Shown: positions 1-11,903, counted from the stretch's first letter. The stretch is 64,000 nucleotides of DNA from Oikopleura dioica (GCA_907165135.1 OU015566.1:14244157-14308156), one strand, 5' to 3'. The notes: generated from the letters alone by a model not told the origin. A program made the numbers and translations.

Positions 1-74
1 GCCCATTCATTTGGAATTCAAGGCGACAGGAGCCTGCGAAAATCGCGAGTTGCGATTTTATTGCCCGTTCCAAT

Positions 75-801
75 TCAATTTGCGCGGCTTTTTGATTTGG
101 GTTTAAATAACTCAGCGGGGGATGTACTGTTGCTTACACTACTGTTCTCTTCCGTGTCTTCAAGCTCCGACTGAAGAATGGAAAGTTCCCTTCGTAGGTT
201 CCAATTCATTGTGTGGTCAGCTTGAAAGGGCTAGAATTATATTTTTATTTTAATTATTTCACGGTCGAGCAGGTTTTCAATTAAAATTCACCTCCGAATT
301 GCCGAGCATTGTTGATATAGGATCGTGAATGCTCGCTGAAGTAGGCAGAAGTGTGGACTTTTCTGTGACACAGCTCTCATCGATCTCCGTGTTGTCGCTA
401 GAATCACATTTGTCAGACGCGTCTGCTGCTTCTTTCTCCTTCATCTTTTGCTTGAAAGCCTCTACTTCCTCGCTCGTGAGAAACTGATCGTAATAGCTCC
501 GTGATTTCGGCGCGGTGAATCTTTAATAAAAACAATCTCAAATAAACTCAATATTAATCAAAACCGATAACGCCTTTTGGGACGGTTCAGAATACATTTT
601 ATTTTGCAATTCCATTATTTCTTACTTCATGCTTTGACTCTTGCTCATTTTCCCCAAAACCAAAGGGTCCTCATCGCTCCATTTTTCTCCAATTCTTGAT
701 TCTCCTACTTTTCTCTTTGTGATACAGTACGTTGCAATTATCAGCGCTACTGTGAGTAAACCAAGCGGTGCGGCGATGAAAATTATCTCTTTATCGCTCA
801 T
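75..801 (-). CDS. Small single-pass membrane protein, uncharacterised
   Basis: Three exons can be joined on the minus strand: about 801-628, 524-298 and 244-75. The first ends at a GTAAG donor, and the last follows a TTCTAG acceptor that keeps the frame. The product (about 190 residues) starts MSDKE and has one hydrophobic segment at residues 6-25, followed by a KRK stop-transfer motif, so it is probably a type I or III single-pass protein with a long cytoplasmic tail. The tail has a short charged stretch rich in Glu and Lys (EEVEAFKQKMKEKE), an acidic Ser/Asp stretch and a leucine-rich helix (RRELSILQSELED) near the C-terminus. An AATAAA signal lies just beyond the stop on this strand. The ATG chosen follows an acceptor-like CTGTTTAG, so it may be a trans-spliced start. 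A possible upstream ectodomain exon lies at 910-1134. I do not recognise the family. Confidence 0.55.
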
Positions 802-909
802 CCTCAATCCAAACGATTTCTCCTAAACAGACAGTAAGAAGGTAGTCAGTAAAGAACTCTCCACGCCCCGACGACGTGTCCGGAGCTCGAGCGCCCCTCT
901 ACCAATTCA

Positions 910-1134
910 TCTTTGATGGATTTTTTGAGCAATCATACTTCTCTGTTAATTTCGAAGAATATTGTTACGTTGTAGCCCATTTTCGATGAGACAGAATTCG
1001 TTATCTGCTTCAAAATATATAATGAAGATGATATGAAAATCGATAACCTGTAGCTCCGGCAAATGGAAGAAAAAACTGAACGTCGTATTGATTTTTGTTG
1101 TTACTATAAGAGCTTGGTCTTCCTGATGTTGCAA
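910..1134 (-). other. Possible upstream exons of the 75-801 membrane gene
   Basis: A minus-strand frame from 1134 reads MQHQEDQ... and can be spliced over a 45-bp GT-AG intron (about 1003-1047) into a hydrophilic/beta-like stretch ending near a TGA. The result resembles a short extracellular segment, but I could not connect it to the transmembrane exon at 801 with a clean phase. It is either a 5' part of that gene or a chance frame. Confidence 0.2.
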
Positions 1135-1276
1135 GATTTTATTAATTTGGGAATAATTAAAAGGTTAACCTTGCATAACTACTCTGATTTAAAAGGGCCT
1201 CTCAATTCAAGTGCGTCTCGTTTTACCAACAATAACGCTTGTCCTTCAGACTGGGCTTTTTAACCAAAGACAAGCC

Positions 1277-1623
1277 ATGGAGCAGCGCGGAAGTGAGCGA
1301 ATGCCGAAACTCTACCCGCCTTACATGGAGGTAGATTGGATTAATTCTAACGCATTTGATTAAAAATGCAACCGTAGAATGAATATTTCATCGTCGCCGT
1401 ATCCGACCTTGAGTTAGAACAGGACATCTACGAGGCAAAGAATCCAAAAGAGTGGAGCAAAATCAAGACGTTCTTTGAAAACAGAAAACAAGAAAAAGAA
1501 CTGGCCCTAGAAGAACGAAGAGCGCCGCTGAGAAGGAATTACAAAACGAATGAACGGTGGAATGGGAAAATGTTTTCTGAATTTGACAAGCCTAATTCTA
1601 CACCTCGATTGCCCATCGAGTGA
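1277..1623 (+). CDS. 99-residue uncharacterised protein, first cistron of an operon-like cluster
   Basis: Two exons, 1277-1330 and 1378-1623, are joined over a 47-bp GTAGAT...CGTAG intron in phase 0. The product starts MEQRGSERMPKLYPPY and is highly charged, with a Glu/Lys/Arg-rich predicted helix in the middle (KTFFENRKQEKELALEE) and a polar C-terminus ending RLPIE. It has no signal peptide, membrane segment or Cys-rich domain. The stop is only 51 bp upstream of the UFL1 ATG, and the UFL1 ATG directly follows a TTTTAG acceptor, so the two are probably co-transcribed and separated by trans-splicing. I do not recognise the family; a conserved small intracellular protein is the best guess. Confidence 0.6.
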
Positions 1624-1670
1624 ATTCTGAATTCACGAAAAAAGAAGAGAAGCTTCTGAACTTTTCCTTT

Positions 1671-1674
1671 TAGA
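1671..1674 (+). promoter_or_regulatory. Probable spliced-leader acceptor before UFL1
   Basis: A pyrimidine-rich stretch ending CCTTTTAG lies one base before the UFL1 ATG (1675) and only 48 bp after the previous stop codon (1621-1623). No promoter fits in that space, so the acceptor is best read as a trans-splice site between cistrons. This is inference from spacing; no transcript is available. Confidence 0.5.
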
Positions 1675-4177
1675 ATGGATGCAATGTGGGCAGAAATTGA
1701 GGCGCTTCAGAAGCAGCTGGCGGCGGCTCAGGCTCGGTTCGTACTGTTATTAATCGGCTTGGAATAGATAAAAAAGGTTTTTTGGACCGTATTTGAACCG
1801 CTGAAAGGAAGAAGATACTTCCCAGCGCCTTAGCGATCGAAACTGCATCGAAATCATCATGAAGCTGAAGGAAATGAATCTCGTTGAGCTGATCCACTCA
1901 TCCAACGGAAAGTTTTATTTGACACATCAGAAACTGCGATCGGAAGTGTTCGATGCCCTGGTTAACGCGGGCGGGCGAAGTACGATCGGCGATCTGGCGG
2001 ACGAAGTAGGTGTCAACTACGATCACGTGGAAGAGGCGCTCGCTGCAATCAAGGAAGAGAAAAAGCTCATTTTCTATCTTGGAAACTTCATCACTCAAGA
2101 ATATCTCGACTTTATTGCTGGTGAGGTCTTCGCAATGACGAACGTTTCTGGCTTCGTTTCCATCGCGAAAGTGAGCCAGGAATTCGATCTTTCTGGCGAG
2201 TTCTTGATTGAGCATGTTCCCAGTCGATGCGCAGCCATGATCAATAACCAGAAAACAGGATTCTACACGGAAGCTTATATTCGGCGAACATCAGTTACTG
2301 TTAGAGCGTACTTGTCTGCTGCAACGAAGCCGTTGCACATGAAGCATTTTTATGCGAAGTACAAGTTCATTGACGAAACTATTGTTGACAAAATCGTCGA
2401 TGACTTGATCAAAACTAAGCGTATAAAAGGTAAACAAAAGCTTCCGAACATCCGAACAAATTTTTCAGGAAAATATCTGAACCGAGGCCACATCGCTTGC
2501 TTCTTCCCATCGATTTATCTCGAAGAACAAACCAAAGCCATCAAGATGAAGATAGAGTCCTACGGCTACATCAAACTCGATGAGCTAAAACACGGAATAG
2601 ACACTACCAGTGACAAAGAAGCAAATCGTTGGATGAAGGAGAACTTTCCAGACTTCATTAAAACAGACACTCATTTCATGTCTCTTGGTTTTATCGAAAG
2701 AACCAAGACCGAGCTTGAGCAGAATATTCAACAAACGCATTTGGTCGATCTTTTCAGCATCTTTCCAGAAGCTTTTAGCGAAAAAGATGTTGAGTACGTC
2801 CTTCGAAGTGCTTCCAGCTCCTCTTCTCTCATCAACGATGCGAAGATTTTCGGCTCAACGTGGATGATGGACGATCAGGCGCTAGAAGAATGCGCGGCGA
2901 TGTTCTATCCGGCTGTAGACGAACGGGCGGAAAAAGCTGCTTCCAAAAAGATCGTCACGATCATCACTGAAGATGATTTTGTCAAAGTCGACAAGAAATC
3001 CCCATCGATAGCGAAGGCAGAAGTTTCTTCGGGAAAAGAAAAAGGCGGAGCTGCAGGCGGCCGAGGCGCAAGAGAAGTGAAGACCAAAGGGAAGAATAAG
3101 AAACAGAAGAAAAAGGAAGCCCAGGAAAGCATCGTCCAAAAGGTAAACTGATCGAGATCTTCTCAGTTTTCATTTTTTCCTAGAAAGAGGGTGATACGGG
3201 AGCACTGACGGAGGATGAGATCAAAGAGTTCCTTCAAAAGGAAGAAAAGTACGAAATCATGGAAGAAGAAGCGCTTCAAGATCTAATCGACATCATTTCC
3301 CCCAAACTCGCCGAGCGATACCAAACCCAGGCTGCAAACATCTTCACTTCCAAGCAGCAAGCGCAGAATGACGCGAAAGGCCAGCGAAAAAAGACTCGAA
3401 AAGAGCAAGAAGAATACATCAACAATTGCTTCTGCAAACTACAGCTCTTCGAAAAAGGCCTGGTTCATCTCTTCAAAGAAGTCGACGAAGGTGCAACTGA
3501 TCAAACCGGGCCAACTCAGCTCTCGAAATATCTCTTCAAGACAGTCGGTATGGACCTGGTCAATGCCGTCTTTGCGTTATCTTCCGATAGCCAGGAGACC
3601 ACCCTGACTCCTGCTATGCGACAAAAGATCCTGAAAAGCGTAGAAGATGCAGATAGAGTCGACCCAGCTGCGTTTGAATCGCTCAAGGCACTTAATGATG
3701 CTAAAACTGTCCAAGAAATTTTTGGTAATTTCCGATAAAATTAAACTCATCTAAAACGTCTCTAGCTAAAGTCGCAGATGCATGTGACTACGGAGCGGGA
3801 ATGATGATCAAGGCAGGCAATAAGCGACAGGAAACGGTGAAGAAGGCGCATGTCGAAGACATGAGAAAGGCTCTTGAGACAGCTCCAGGTTTGAAGTTAC
3901 CAAAGTCAAGTTTCTTATTTATTTAGACCTACCGACTACTCTTCATCTGGCCGTATCGTTGATGCACGCTCAATCGTCAGCTTTCCTCATTCATTTCTCC
4001 GGCAAGTTCGTTCCTCTCATCACTGAACAAATGGCTGCGTTACTCCAGAAAGAACAAGTCGAGGTGATAAACGAAGCACAAGAAATCGTTGTCAAGAATC
4101 TCCGTGGCGAAGAAATCGACACTACTCCGTTTATCGAGAAGCTGAAGAGTTTTGACTACACAACTGATGCTAATTGA
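1675..4177 (+). CDS. UFL1: E3 UFM1-protein ligase 1
   Basis: UFL1 attaches UFM1 to targets at the ER membrane and ribosome together with DDRGK1 and CDK5RAP3. Exons: 1675-1740, 1826-2448, 2488-3142, 3184-3732, 3767-3889 and 3927-4177, with introns of 34 to 85 bp. The second is a 39-bp GTAAAC...TTCAG intron that is open in frame; removing it restores the expected spacing of the family. Landmarks that match UFL1: an N-terminal helix MDAMWAEIEALQ, the LSDRNCIEII block, winged-helix-like repeats, the FTEAYIRR-type segment (here FYTEAYIRRT), then ITEDDF, a Gly/Lys-rich linker (residues about 370-430) and the conserved C-terminal helical region ending near HLAVSLMHAQS. Total about 750 residues, close to the animal family (about 790). 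Assignment is from remembered family features. Confidence 0.93.
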
Positions 4178-4286
4178 GTCCGTCCCGGGAACAGTTTCCA
4201 TTTCGTTTTCTGTTAAACTTATGTTTGCAAGTTCATTTCTTTCTCAATCACGCTCATTTTTCAGTAATAAACCGTGAAAAATCCTT

Positions 4287-4290
4287 GTAG
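4287..4290 (+). promoter_or_regulatory. Probable spliced-leader acceptor before the third cistron
   Basis: CTTGTAG ends immediately before the ATG at 4291 and lies 113 bp after the UFL1 stop. An AATAAA-like signal (TAATAAACC) sits at about 4265-4271, between the two genes. This arrangement suits 3' end formation plus trans-splicing within a polycistronic unit. Confidence 0.45.
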
Positions 4291-7290
4291 ATGTCGAAAT
4301 TTGAAGTTTTGAAAGACCTGTCGAGAGGAATCCGGGCATTTCAACAACTCGTTGAGCTTGACAAAAATGAGCAGGGCGCAAAAGTCGGTCAGAAATACAC
4401 AGGCAGGGTGAAATCTGATTTCTTATGAACGAGGGAATGTTATCATGAATCCTCATTTTTCATCTTAGAGCTCAGAAGTCAGAAAACTGGTCACGAGCTG
4501 GCTGAATTCGATTCAATCCCTGGAGTCGCCAAATGATCTTGCGCGGCTGGAAAAAGCAGCAGCTCCGCTTTGGAAAATCTTCTTTAAAACAGTGGACGAA
4601 TTTATTACTCTCCGATTGACAAGAACGACGAAAGTCGAGGAAGTAGAAGATCTGGACAAAGATTGTTTGAAGAACTTGAGCAAGTTGATCTTTGAGCGGA
4701 ATCAAGCAACCGAAGTGGAACTGAAAGATGATAATGGAAACTTGAGTCCTTGGGACTCGAGTAGAATTTCGGAAGTTCTCGCAGAGAATCTCCATGTGAC
4801 TCTGATGGAGCAACTCGTCGAAGTGCTCGAAAGCGAAACGGCGGAGAAAAACTGGGAGCCCGTGCTAGAATCGCTCGTTCACGCTCGTGACCTGGCAATC
4901 GTCATTTTTTATTCGAACGAAAATGTTGCTGCGAAGTCTGTTCCAGGCGAAGAGCCGAGAAAGCAGAGAATATCCCTCGAAGTTCGCGGCCAAAGCGGCC
5001 GATTCATCGATGTTCTCTTGGAAAAAGTGAAGAAGGGGCTTGAAGACATCAACTTGGAAGTCCCTGTTTTCAGACAAAAGACGAATTTGCCCATGGAAAT
5101 TGTCGACTTGCTCGCTGCGATTCAAGAGCGAAACGAATACGATCAGAAAATGTCGCTTTTTCATCGAAAACGCGCGGAATTATTCAGTTCGCTCGATCGA
5201 GAGTCCTTCGCGCCAAGCTCAACTTTCGTTACGAGCTTCATCGAGCTGGTAAAGACGCTAGAATTCATCCTCGAGCGAGATCCTTCGCAAGGATTGATGA
5301 TGACCGAGTCGGTTCTGGACTTGGCTTCGTTGATTTGTGATAAAATGTCGATCGCGTTTGAAAACGGAGATTTGGAGCGCTTTTTCCGAATTCTTTTCGT
5401 CGAAATCAAAAGAATCTCAAGAGAACTGGACAGTTGCTGGAAATGGATCGAACTGGCTCATGACAAAGCTGAGAAAGAACGAAAAGAGCGCCCTGGAGAA
5501 CTTCTCTATGCCTCGACAGTTTTGAAAAAATACGCCGAGCTTCAAAAGACTCTGGCAAGCGAGAAGCAGGAAAATATTCGAAAATACTCCTCCTGGGTGA
5601 CAGATACGATGCAAGAGCTGCTTGACGAGCATTTTCCAAAAGCAAAGTATTGGAAAAGCGCGAAGCCGCAGCATTCAGAGTGGTTTGTTGAAGTCAACGA
5701 GCAAATTTCCTGTTTGGTTGTTAGAAGTTGCAAAAACTATTCCAGTAAGAATCAGTCTTCTTTCAAAGAAACAGCTATTTTTCAGGCGATTTGCAATTGG
5801 ATGCAATGCATATTCTTGCAAATGGTGTTATTGAAACTCTCATGAGCCACATGATCAAAACTGACTACAGGTAATTTCCCTGTCTCTAGAAATCCTGACC
5901 GATTCAGGTACTCCTTGCAAGGGGCAAAAGCTTTGTCAGATCACGTGATGGGCATCCACGATGCAATCCGCGACAGAGAAGAGCTCGACGAGGAAATCGT
6001 TGACCGCCTTGGAACTTCCCTCCCGTTTCTGCGCATTTTCATCGTTTGCAGAATTCTTTCTGACCCTGGGATTCCCGACCACGCCGGTAAATGTCTTTTT
6101 TAATCAAGCAGCTTATTTGATAAGCTATTTTTATAGGCTCACACGCGATCGTAGCGCCGTTGGATCAGGAGCTCGAAGAGAGAGTGCGAAAATACGGGCT
6201 TGATAAAAACCAGTGGGTGAATTTAAGAGCCAACCAAAAATCAAACTGTTTGACATTTTGCAGATAAAAAATCCTTTTTCCGTTTTGCCTTTTTTCTTTT
6301 CTTACTTCTTCAACCCTTTCACTTTCAAAATTGCGTTTTTGCTTCAAGTCTTTCTTTTCAGAATTATAGTTTTATTTATTCTAAGTCAAAATAACTGTGA
6401 ATTTCAGATGAATTTTGCCAATCTTCTTGAAGCAAAGGATGAACCTTTCGTCGTCAAAATGGAAAAGGACAGCGAAGAGGAGGATGACGATGAAGACCAA
6501 TTCCACGTGGCGAACAAGAATCCTGAACAACTTCTTGGAGAAACAGAGAAAGAAAAAATGGTAGAGTTGATTCGCTCAGAGCTGGGCTGCCGATCCAAGA
6601 CTATATTTCAAGGTAACTTTTGTCAATTTCTTCTTCTTTCAAAATCCATCAGAATGCAAAGATACAGTCCGACTGGCGGGAAAAGCAACAATCGACTTAG
6701 AAATTAAGCTCGAAATGGCTAAAGATGATCACGTGATTGAAAACCATTTTGACAACAAAACCCCTGCCAGTTACAAGGGGCTTTTGACGAAGAAAGAGTC
6801 ACCTGGGACAAATCACTGCACGGAAAATCACTTCTTCAAGAAACTACCTCCCTGGGTTGTGAAACAATTGCAAGTTCACGGACTCAAACATGTTCTTTAC
6901 AAATTCAAGTACGCTTCATCTTTGCTTTTAAGTTTTAAAAAGTAATTTAGCTCCCCCGCGGATTTATCCCTTGCCAAGCTTGAGCCCTTCGGATCCATCG
7001 CCGTCGCCTTCCTCATCAGTCAAATCGGCCTGTACGACATCGTCGGACCCGAAATGTTCGTATCCGGCTTCAACCAGCTCTACCGTCGATTCTTCACGAG
7101 CCCACCAGGCGCTGCAGAAGAAACCCTGCCGTTGAACCACCCTGCTCGCGGCTTCAACTGTCTCACTCTCGATGTAAACGGAGAAGTGGAATTTCTCAAG
7201 GGCAAAAATCGTCACTCCCTTTACAAGTCACAATGCTTCAATTTCATCGCTCAACTGCCTGATTCTTCAGATTCTTCAGATTCTGACTAG
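4291..7290 (+). CDS. Large helical protein, CCDC142-like (tentative)
   Basis: Exons: 4291-4407, 4469-5744, 5786-5870, 5908-6089, then about 6138-6214, 6408-6612, 6653-6907 and 6951-7290, all with GT-AG introns. The encoded protein is about 845 residues, mostly alpha-helical and without signal or membrane segments. A block around 5786-6089 (SDLQLDAMHILANGV, then YSLQGAKALSDHV) resembles the C-terminal domain of the CCDC142 family as I remember it. The exon at 6408 starts with ATG right after an acceptor and encodes an acidic run (EEEDDDEDQ); it could be a separate trans-spliced cistron, but the frame is continuous across the junction. The C-terminus is globular and ends in a Ser/Asp repeat (PDSSDSSDSD). 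It is the third gene of the UFL1 cluster. The identification is weak; the gene structure is better supported. Confidence 0.6.
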
Positions 7291-7459
7291 CTCTTTTGAA
7301 TCTTCTTTTCTACTAGTTCCAATAATTGAAAACGCAGAGAATAAAAAACCGACCCTTTTTCCGAAAATTAATTTGTTTTGTTTCAAAGCAATAAATATAT
7401 TTGCAGGGAGAAGAAGAATGGATTATATACAATAAAACACTGTAATGGAGAAAGGCAGT

Positions 7460-9050
7460 TCATGATAAATTGGGCACAGTGAAATTGAGTGTTTTGAAAT
7501 TCAGGAAGTTTTCTTTCCAAACAGTTTGCTTCTCATTTCGCATTTTTCGAACTTTTGTTTGAATGGTTTTCATATTTTGAGCATCGCATTTGAAATTTTC
7601 GGAAATGAGGTCGGCAAAAGCAGATCGCATGAAATCGCTGTCGATGACTTTGTGGGTGATGGCCAAGCCCCGGGTCGCGCAGGTGTCGTGGACGGAAAAG
7701 TTCTCCATGAGTCCCATGCAAATTCCTTCCGATCGCGCCATGTTCTGACCTTTGCCGATCTTCTCAATCAGCATCCCAGTCCAGGTATCATCAAGCGGTA
7801 TCACCAGCTTCTCCTCTCTCGCCGCTTTCGCCACAGCTCTTGTAAACTCACCAGTCGTTAAAAATCCACCACCGGACATGTAGCGCGGCCATTTTGGCTT
7901 TCCATAGACTTGTTTTGGAATGAAGTACTTTATCTTCGGATTTCTGCAAACTGGCTCAGCCTCTTTTTTGCATCCAATTGCTTCGATTGAAGGGGAGGAT
8001 TTGATTTTGGAGATTTCGTTGATGAGATTTTGAGGCACTACCAAGGTATCGTCATCGCCCATAAAAACGAAATCAGCGGTAAAGCATTTATCTTCCATGA
8101 AACGCCACAAAGCCAAGAATTTGTAAGGCATAACATATTGATTCTCCACAAAGTCCGAAATCAAGAGATCATCATGTTCTCTCATTTCTTCTGTCAGATC
8201 TTCGTCACTTTTCAGGCCAATGATGAAGACGACTTTGATCTGGAATCCAAGTTGCTTCCAAAGATCTGGATTGAGCCAAGTGTCGCGAATGGATTGTCGG
8301 AAATCGGCGGCGCCAGGCATTGACTTGATTCCGAAGAGGATGGATTCTCCTGATTCGCTGGAATTGTCGAAATTGCAAGTTGATGGAGAGTGAAGCGTCG
8401 TAAATTTCAGTGAAGGGTTGTATTCCAGTAGCTTGTTGACATGTGAAAATTGGCCATTGTAAATGCATCTTCCATCCGGTCGCCGAAATCGCTGACCTCT
8501 CAAGTCTTTATAATTCCGCTCTAGAATGTCAATGTTAATCATGAACTCTTCTTTCAGCGGATCATTGCATTTCTCCAAGTTTAGTATCCACGAATGTTGC
8601 CCACTAGTACCGGCATCTGTTTTGGGACCGACACGAAGCTCGAAGTCTCCATTTTCTCGCGTTATTCCAACGCAGTCATCGGTTTTTTTGCACTGTTTCT
8701 TTGCTTCTTCGAGACTTTTCGTGTGGTTTATTTTACGACCAGAAATGTAAGTATTCGGAAAAAATTTCCAATCAGGATCGTTGTTCATTGTTTCAAGCAG
8801 AAAGTGGTCAATTCGACTTGTTAGCTCATCGAGGGAAGATTGAAGACTTTCCACTTCTTTGAGCACATATTCTTCATCGTCTTTTTCTCCTTCATAAAAA
8901 ACTTCTTCTTTGAAAGCCAAGTATCGAACATCAGGCGAAATCGATTTGCCGGAAATAACGACTAACTGAATTTAAAATTTCGAGAAAATTGAGTCTTCAA
9001 ATACTTACAATAGGCAAGCAGCAGATGATTCCAAGAAGGCCTATCTTCAT
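7460..9050 (-). CDS. GT31-family beta-1,3-glycosyltransferase with N-terminal apple-like domain (copy A)
   Basis: Two exons, 9050-9009 and 8965-7460, flank a 43-bp intron placed directly after a signal peptide (MKIGLLGIICCLP). The roughly 500-residue protein has a Cys-containing region (residues about 75-130, KKTDDCVGITREN ... SWILNLEKC) resembling a small PAN/apple-type fold. The C-terminal half carries GT31 (beta-1,3-galactosyl/GlcNAc-transferase) motifs: RQSIRDTW, VVFIIGLK, HDDLLISDF, the metal-binding GDDDT, RYMSGGGF, and a DDTWTG in place of the usual EDV-G motif. It probably acts in the Golgi or is secreted. A divergent copy lies head to head at 9426-10994. The exact donor and acceptor sugars cannot be read from sequence. 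Confidence 0.85.
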
Positions 9051-9425
9051 CGTTGTCTCTTTTCCCAGATTCCAAATCATTCTTTTTAGCTATTTTTGTT
9101 TTATATTTTTTTGGTGAAGGAAAGTATTATTGAGTTTTTATGTTGGAATGAAGCGTTTTGCTCTTATATAGGGAGTCCGAGTCAACCAGATGTTCCAAAG
9201 GCGCTAACTATAGCAACGAAATCTACCCGTATTATCTACCTCGCACAGATTTGATAAGAGTTATGCACCTGATTATCTGACTGTTGCAATCAAGATCAAT
9301 TTACCGCCTTTGGAACACCTGGTTGACCTTTGCTGCCTATAAAGGAGCTTCCTTCGACCTAAAAAATTGTACAACGCCAAAATTGATAAAAAACAATGAC
9401 TTGGAATCTGAGAAAAGAGACAACG
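9051..9425. promoter_or_regulatory. Bidirectional promoter with inverted symmetry between GT31 copies
   Basis: The 375-bp space between the two divergent ATGs contains a TATATAAG box reading leftward (about 9165-9172) and a TATAAAG box reading rightward (9338-9344). A 23-bp block at 9181-9203 (GTCAACCAGATG start) reappears as its near reverse complement at 9305-9327 (CACCTGGTTGAC end). So the inverted duplication includes the promoter and not just the coding sequence, and the core promoter between the boxes is only about 165 bp. Confidence 0.7.
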
Positions 9426-10994
9426 ATGAAGATTTGCCTTCTTGGAATTATCTGCTGCCTGCCTTTTGTAAGTTTATGAAGACCTTGATATTCATTAAAA
9501 TTTTTAAATAAGTTGCTCACTATTTCTGGCAAATCAAGATGTTTTGACGCTCGATACTTCAAGAAAGCAGTCTTTTATGAAGCAGCAACTTACGATGAAG
9601 TGGCCGAGAAAGTGGAAAATCTACACTCTTCTGCGAATGAGCTTACAAGTCGAATAGACCAGATGAGCAACGATACCGATTGGAAGCTTATTCCGAATAC
9701 CAAAATCTTTGGTCGTACAATTGACCGCGTAAAAAGTCTCGAGGAAGCAAAAGAACAGTGCAAAATAACCGATGAATGCATCGGAATAACGCGAGAAAAT
9801 GGAGGATTTGAGCTTCGAGTCGGTCCCAAAACAGGCGCAAGTACAAGTGACCAGCATTCCTGGATGATGAGCTTGGAAGAATGCGATGATCCGTTGAAAG
9901 AAGAGTTCATGATTAACATCGACCTTCTGGAACGAAATTATAAAGAATTGAGAGGACAGCGGTTTCGCCGACCGGATGGAAGATGCATTTACAATGCTCA
10001 ATTTTCGCACATCAACAAGCTACTGGAATTCAACCCTTCGCTCAATTTTTCGACGCTACACTCTCCATCAACTTGCAACTTCGACAATTCCAGCGAATCA
10101 GGAGAAACCATTCTTTTTGGAATCAAGTCAATGCCTGGCGCCGCCGATTTTCGACAATCCATTCGCGACACTTGGCTCAATCCTGATCTTTGGAAGCAAC
10201 TTGGATTCCAGATCAAAGTCGTCTTCATCATCGGCCTGAAAGGTGACGAAGATCTGGAGGAAGAGATGAAAGAACATGACGACTTGCTGGTCGCTGACTT
10301 TGTGGAGAATCAATTTGTCATGCCCTACAAATTCAAGGCATTCTGGGCTTTTATGGAGGAAAAATGCTCTAATGCTGATTTCATCTTCCAGGGTGATGAC
10401 GATACCCTAGTAGTGCCCCAAAATCTCATCAACGAAATCTCCAAAATCAAATTCTCTCCTTCAATCGAGGCAGTCGGCTGCAAACACGGAGAGGGTGCAC
10501 CAGCCGTCAGAAATCCAAAGGACAAATACTTCATTCCAGATCAAATCTACCCAAAGTCGACTTATCCGCGCTACATGTCGGGAGGCGGATTTTTGACTAC
10601 TGGTGAATTCACGAGAGCCCTGGCGAAAGTGGCGAGGGAAGAAGAAAAAGTGATGCCATTTGATGATACTTTTACTGGGACGCTGATTGAGAAGATCGGC
10701 AAAACTGAGAACATGGTTCGATCGGAAACAATTTGCATGGGACTTCAGGAGCAGTTCTCCGTCCACGACACCTGCGCGACCCGGGGCCTGACCATCACCC
10801 ACAAAGTCATTGACAGTGATTTCATGCGATCTGCTTTTGCTGAGCTCAACTCCGAAAAGTTCAAATGTGATGCTCTAAAGATGAAAGCGACTCAAGGAAG
10901 ACTACGAAGAAAACGAATCGAGGAGAGAACTGCTTGGGAAGAAAATTTCATGAAATTCAAGGAAGTTAACTTCACTGTGCCAAATCGATCATAA
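9426..10994 (+). CDS. GT31-family beta-1,3-glycosyltransferase with N-terminal apple-like domain (copy B)
   Basis: Two exons, 9426-9467 and 9513-10994, have the same intron position as copy A (after residue 14). The signal peptide is MKICLLGIICCLPF. The apple-like block (KITDECIGITREN ... SWMMSLEECDD) and the GT31 motifs are conserved: RQSIRDTW, VVFIIGLKGD, EHDDLLVADF, GDDDTLVV, RYMSGGGFLTT and a DDTFTG acid motif. The paralogue is clearly alignable along its whole length, with changes concentrated in the N-terminal coiled region and the last 60 residues. Both lack a classical type II anchor; an N-terminal cleavable signal is more likely. A cluster of TATATATA after the stop (about 11020-11030) is AT-rich 3' sequence. 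Confidence 0.85.
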
Positions 10995-11207
10995 ACTGCC
11001 GCAATATTTGATTTCCTGTAAATATATATATAGCCCAAAGATTTCGCTGTATTCAATAGAAGACTAGAAGAAGTTTAGAGTTTATGGAAAAATATAGACT
11101 AGGTCAAGTCATTGTTTTTTTCTATACCGGAAGCTTTTTATTTGCGTTCCTTTAAAATCGACTTGCAAGTCTATCCATCTTCAAGTCTATCGTAAACGAG
11201 AGCAGAA

Positions 11208-11861
11208 ATGACAGTCAGCGAGGAAAGAGAGCTTTTTCAATTTTACGCGATGCTATACCGTGACATTCGAATCCAGCGATTCAACCGCTCGCCAGATCAT
11301 ATTTCTCAGTCAGTCCCAATGAGGATTCTTCAAAATGTAAGAGAGTGCAAGACTGTTATTTCTCCCAAACTTCTTGGCTACACTCTCGGTTTTCACACTC
11401 TCGTTTTTCTCTTCGTCAATGAACATGGAGAGATTGGCGACTTGGGAGAGTCTATTGGGAAAAATTGGGCAGGGGAGTTTTTCAAAGGTACTCTTCCTTG
11501 ATTTCAAGATTGTGAAACCTTTTTTGAAGCTTTTGAAGAAGGACAGAACGATTACAAATTCGCCAATTTAAAGCTTCCAAACTCTTTCGCCGAAGAATCT
11601 TCTTCCTTGATCACAAACTCCAACGAACTCTCCTTGCGAAGAGTTCAATCAGAAGGCGTCCTAGTCAAGAAGTTGTCAATAAAGCTCGAGAAACAGCTCA
11701 ACAGCTCAAACAGCTCAAGAAGAAGACTGAAAACTGAGTCGGGCGAGAAAAGAAGAAGAGGGAGATCCCCATCGCTTAGCTTAAAAATCAGCGAGAAATT
11801 TAGCAAAGTCAACAAAAGTATTCAATCGAGTTTCCGCTCCTTTATTCCCTATCAATTCTAA
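11208..11861 (+). CDS. Uncharacterised ~200-residue protein with basic Ser-rich tail
   Basis: Exon 1 is 11208-11489. The donor GTACTC at 11490 leads to an acceptor at 11539 or 11530 (TTGAAG); both keep the frame, adding or omitting three residues. The second exon ends at 11861. The N-terminal 95 residues look globular (RELFQFYAMLYRDIRIQRF, then a hydrophobic LGFHTLVFLFVNEHGE). The C-terminal half is basic and Ser/Arg/Lys-rich (SSRRRLKTE, KRRRGRSPSLSLK) with a likely nuclear localisation signal. I do not recognise the family. It lies tail to tail with the Kir channel gene. Confidence 0.6.
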
Positions 11862-11903
11862 TTCTATAAAATATAAACACTGTTCGAAAAGGGCAGAAAT
11901 TTT

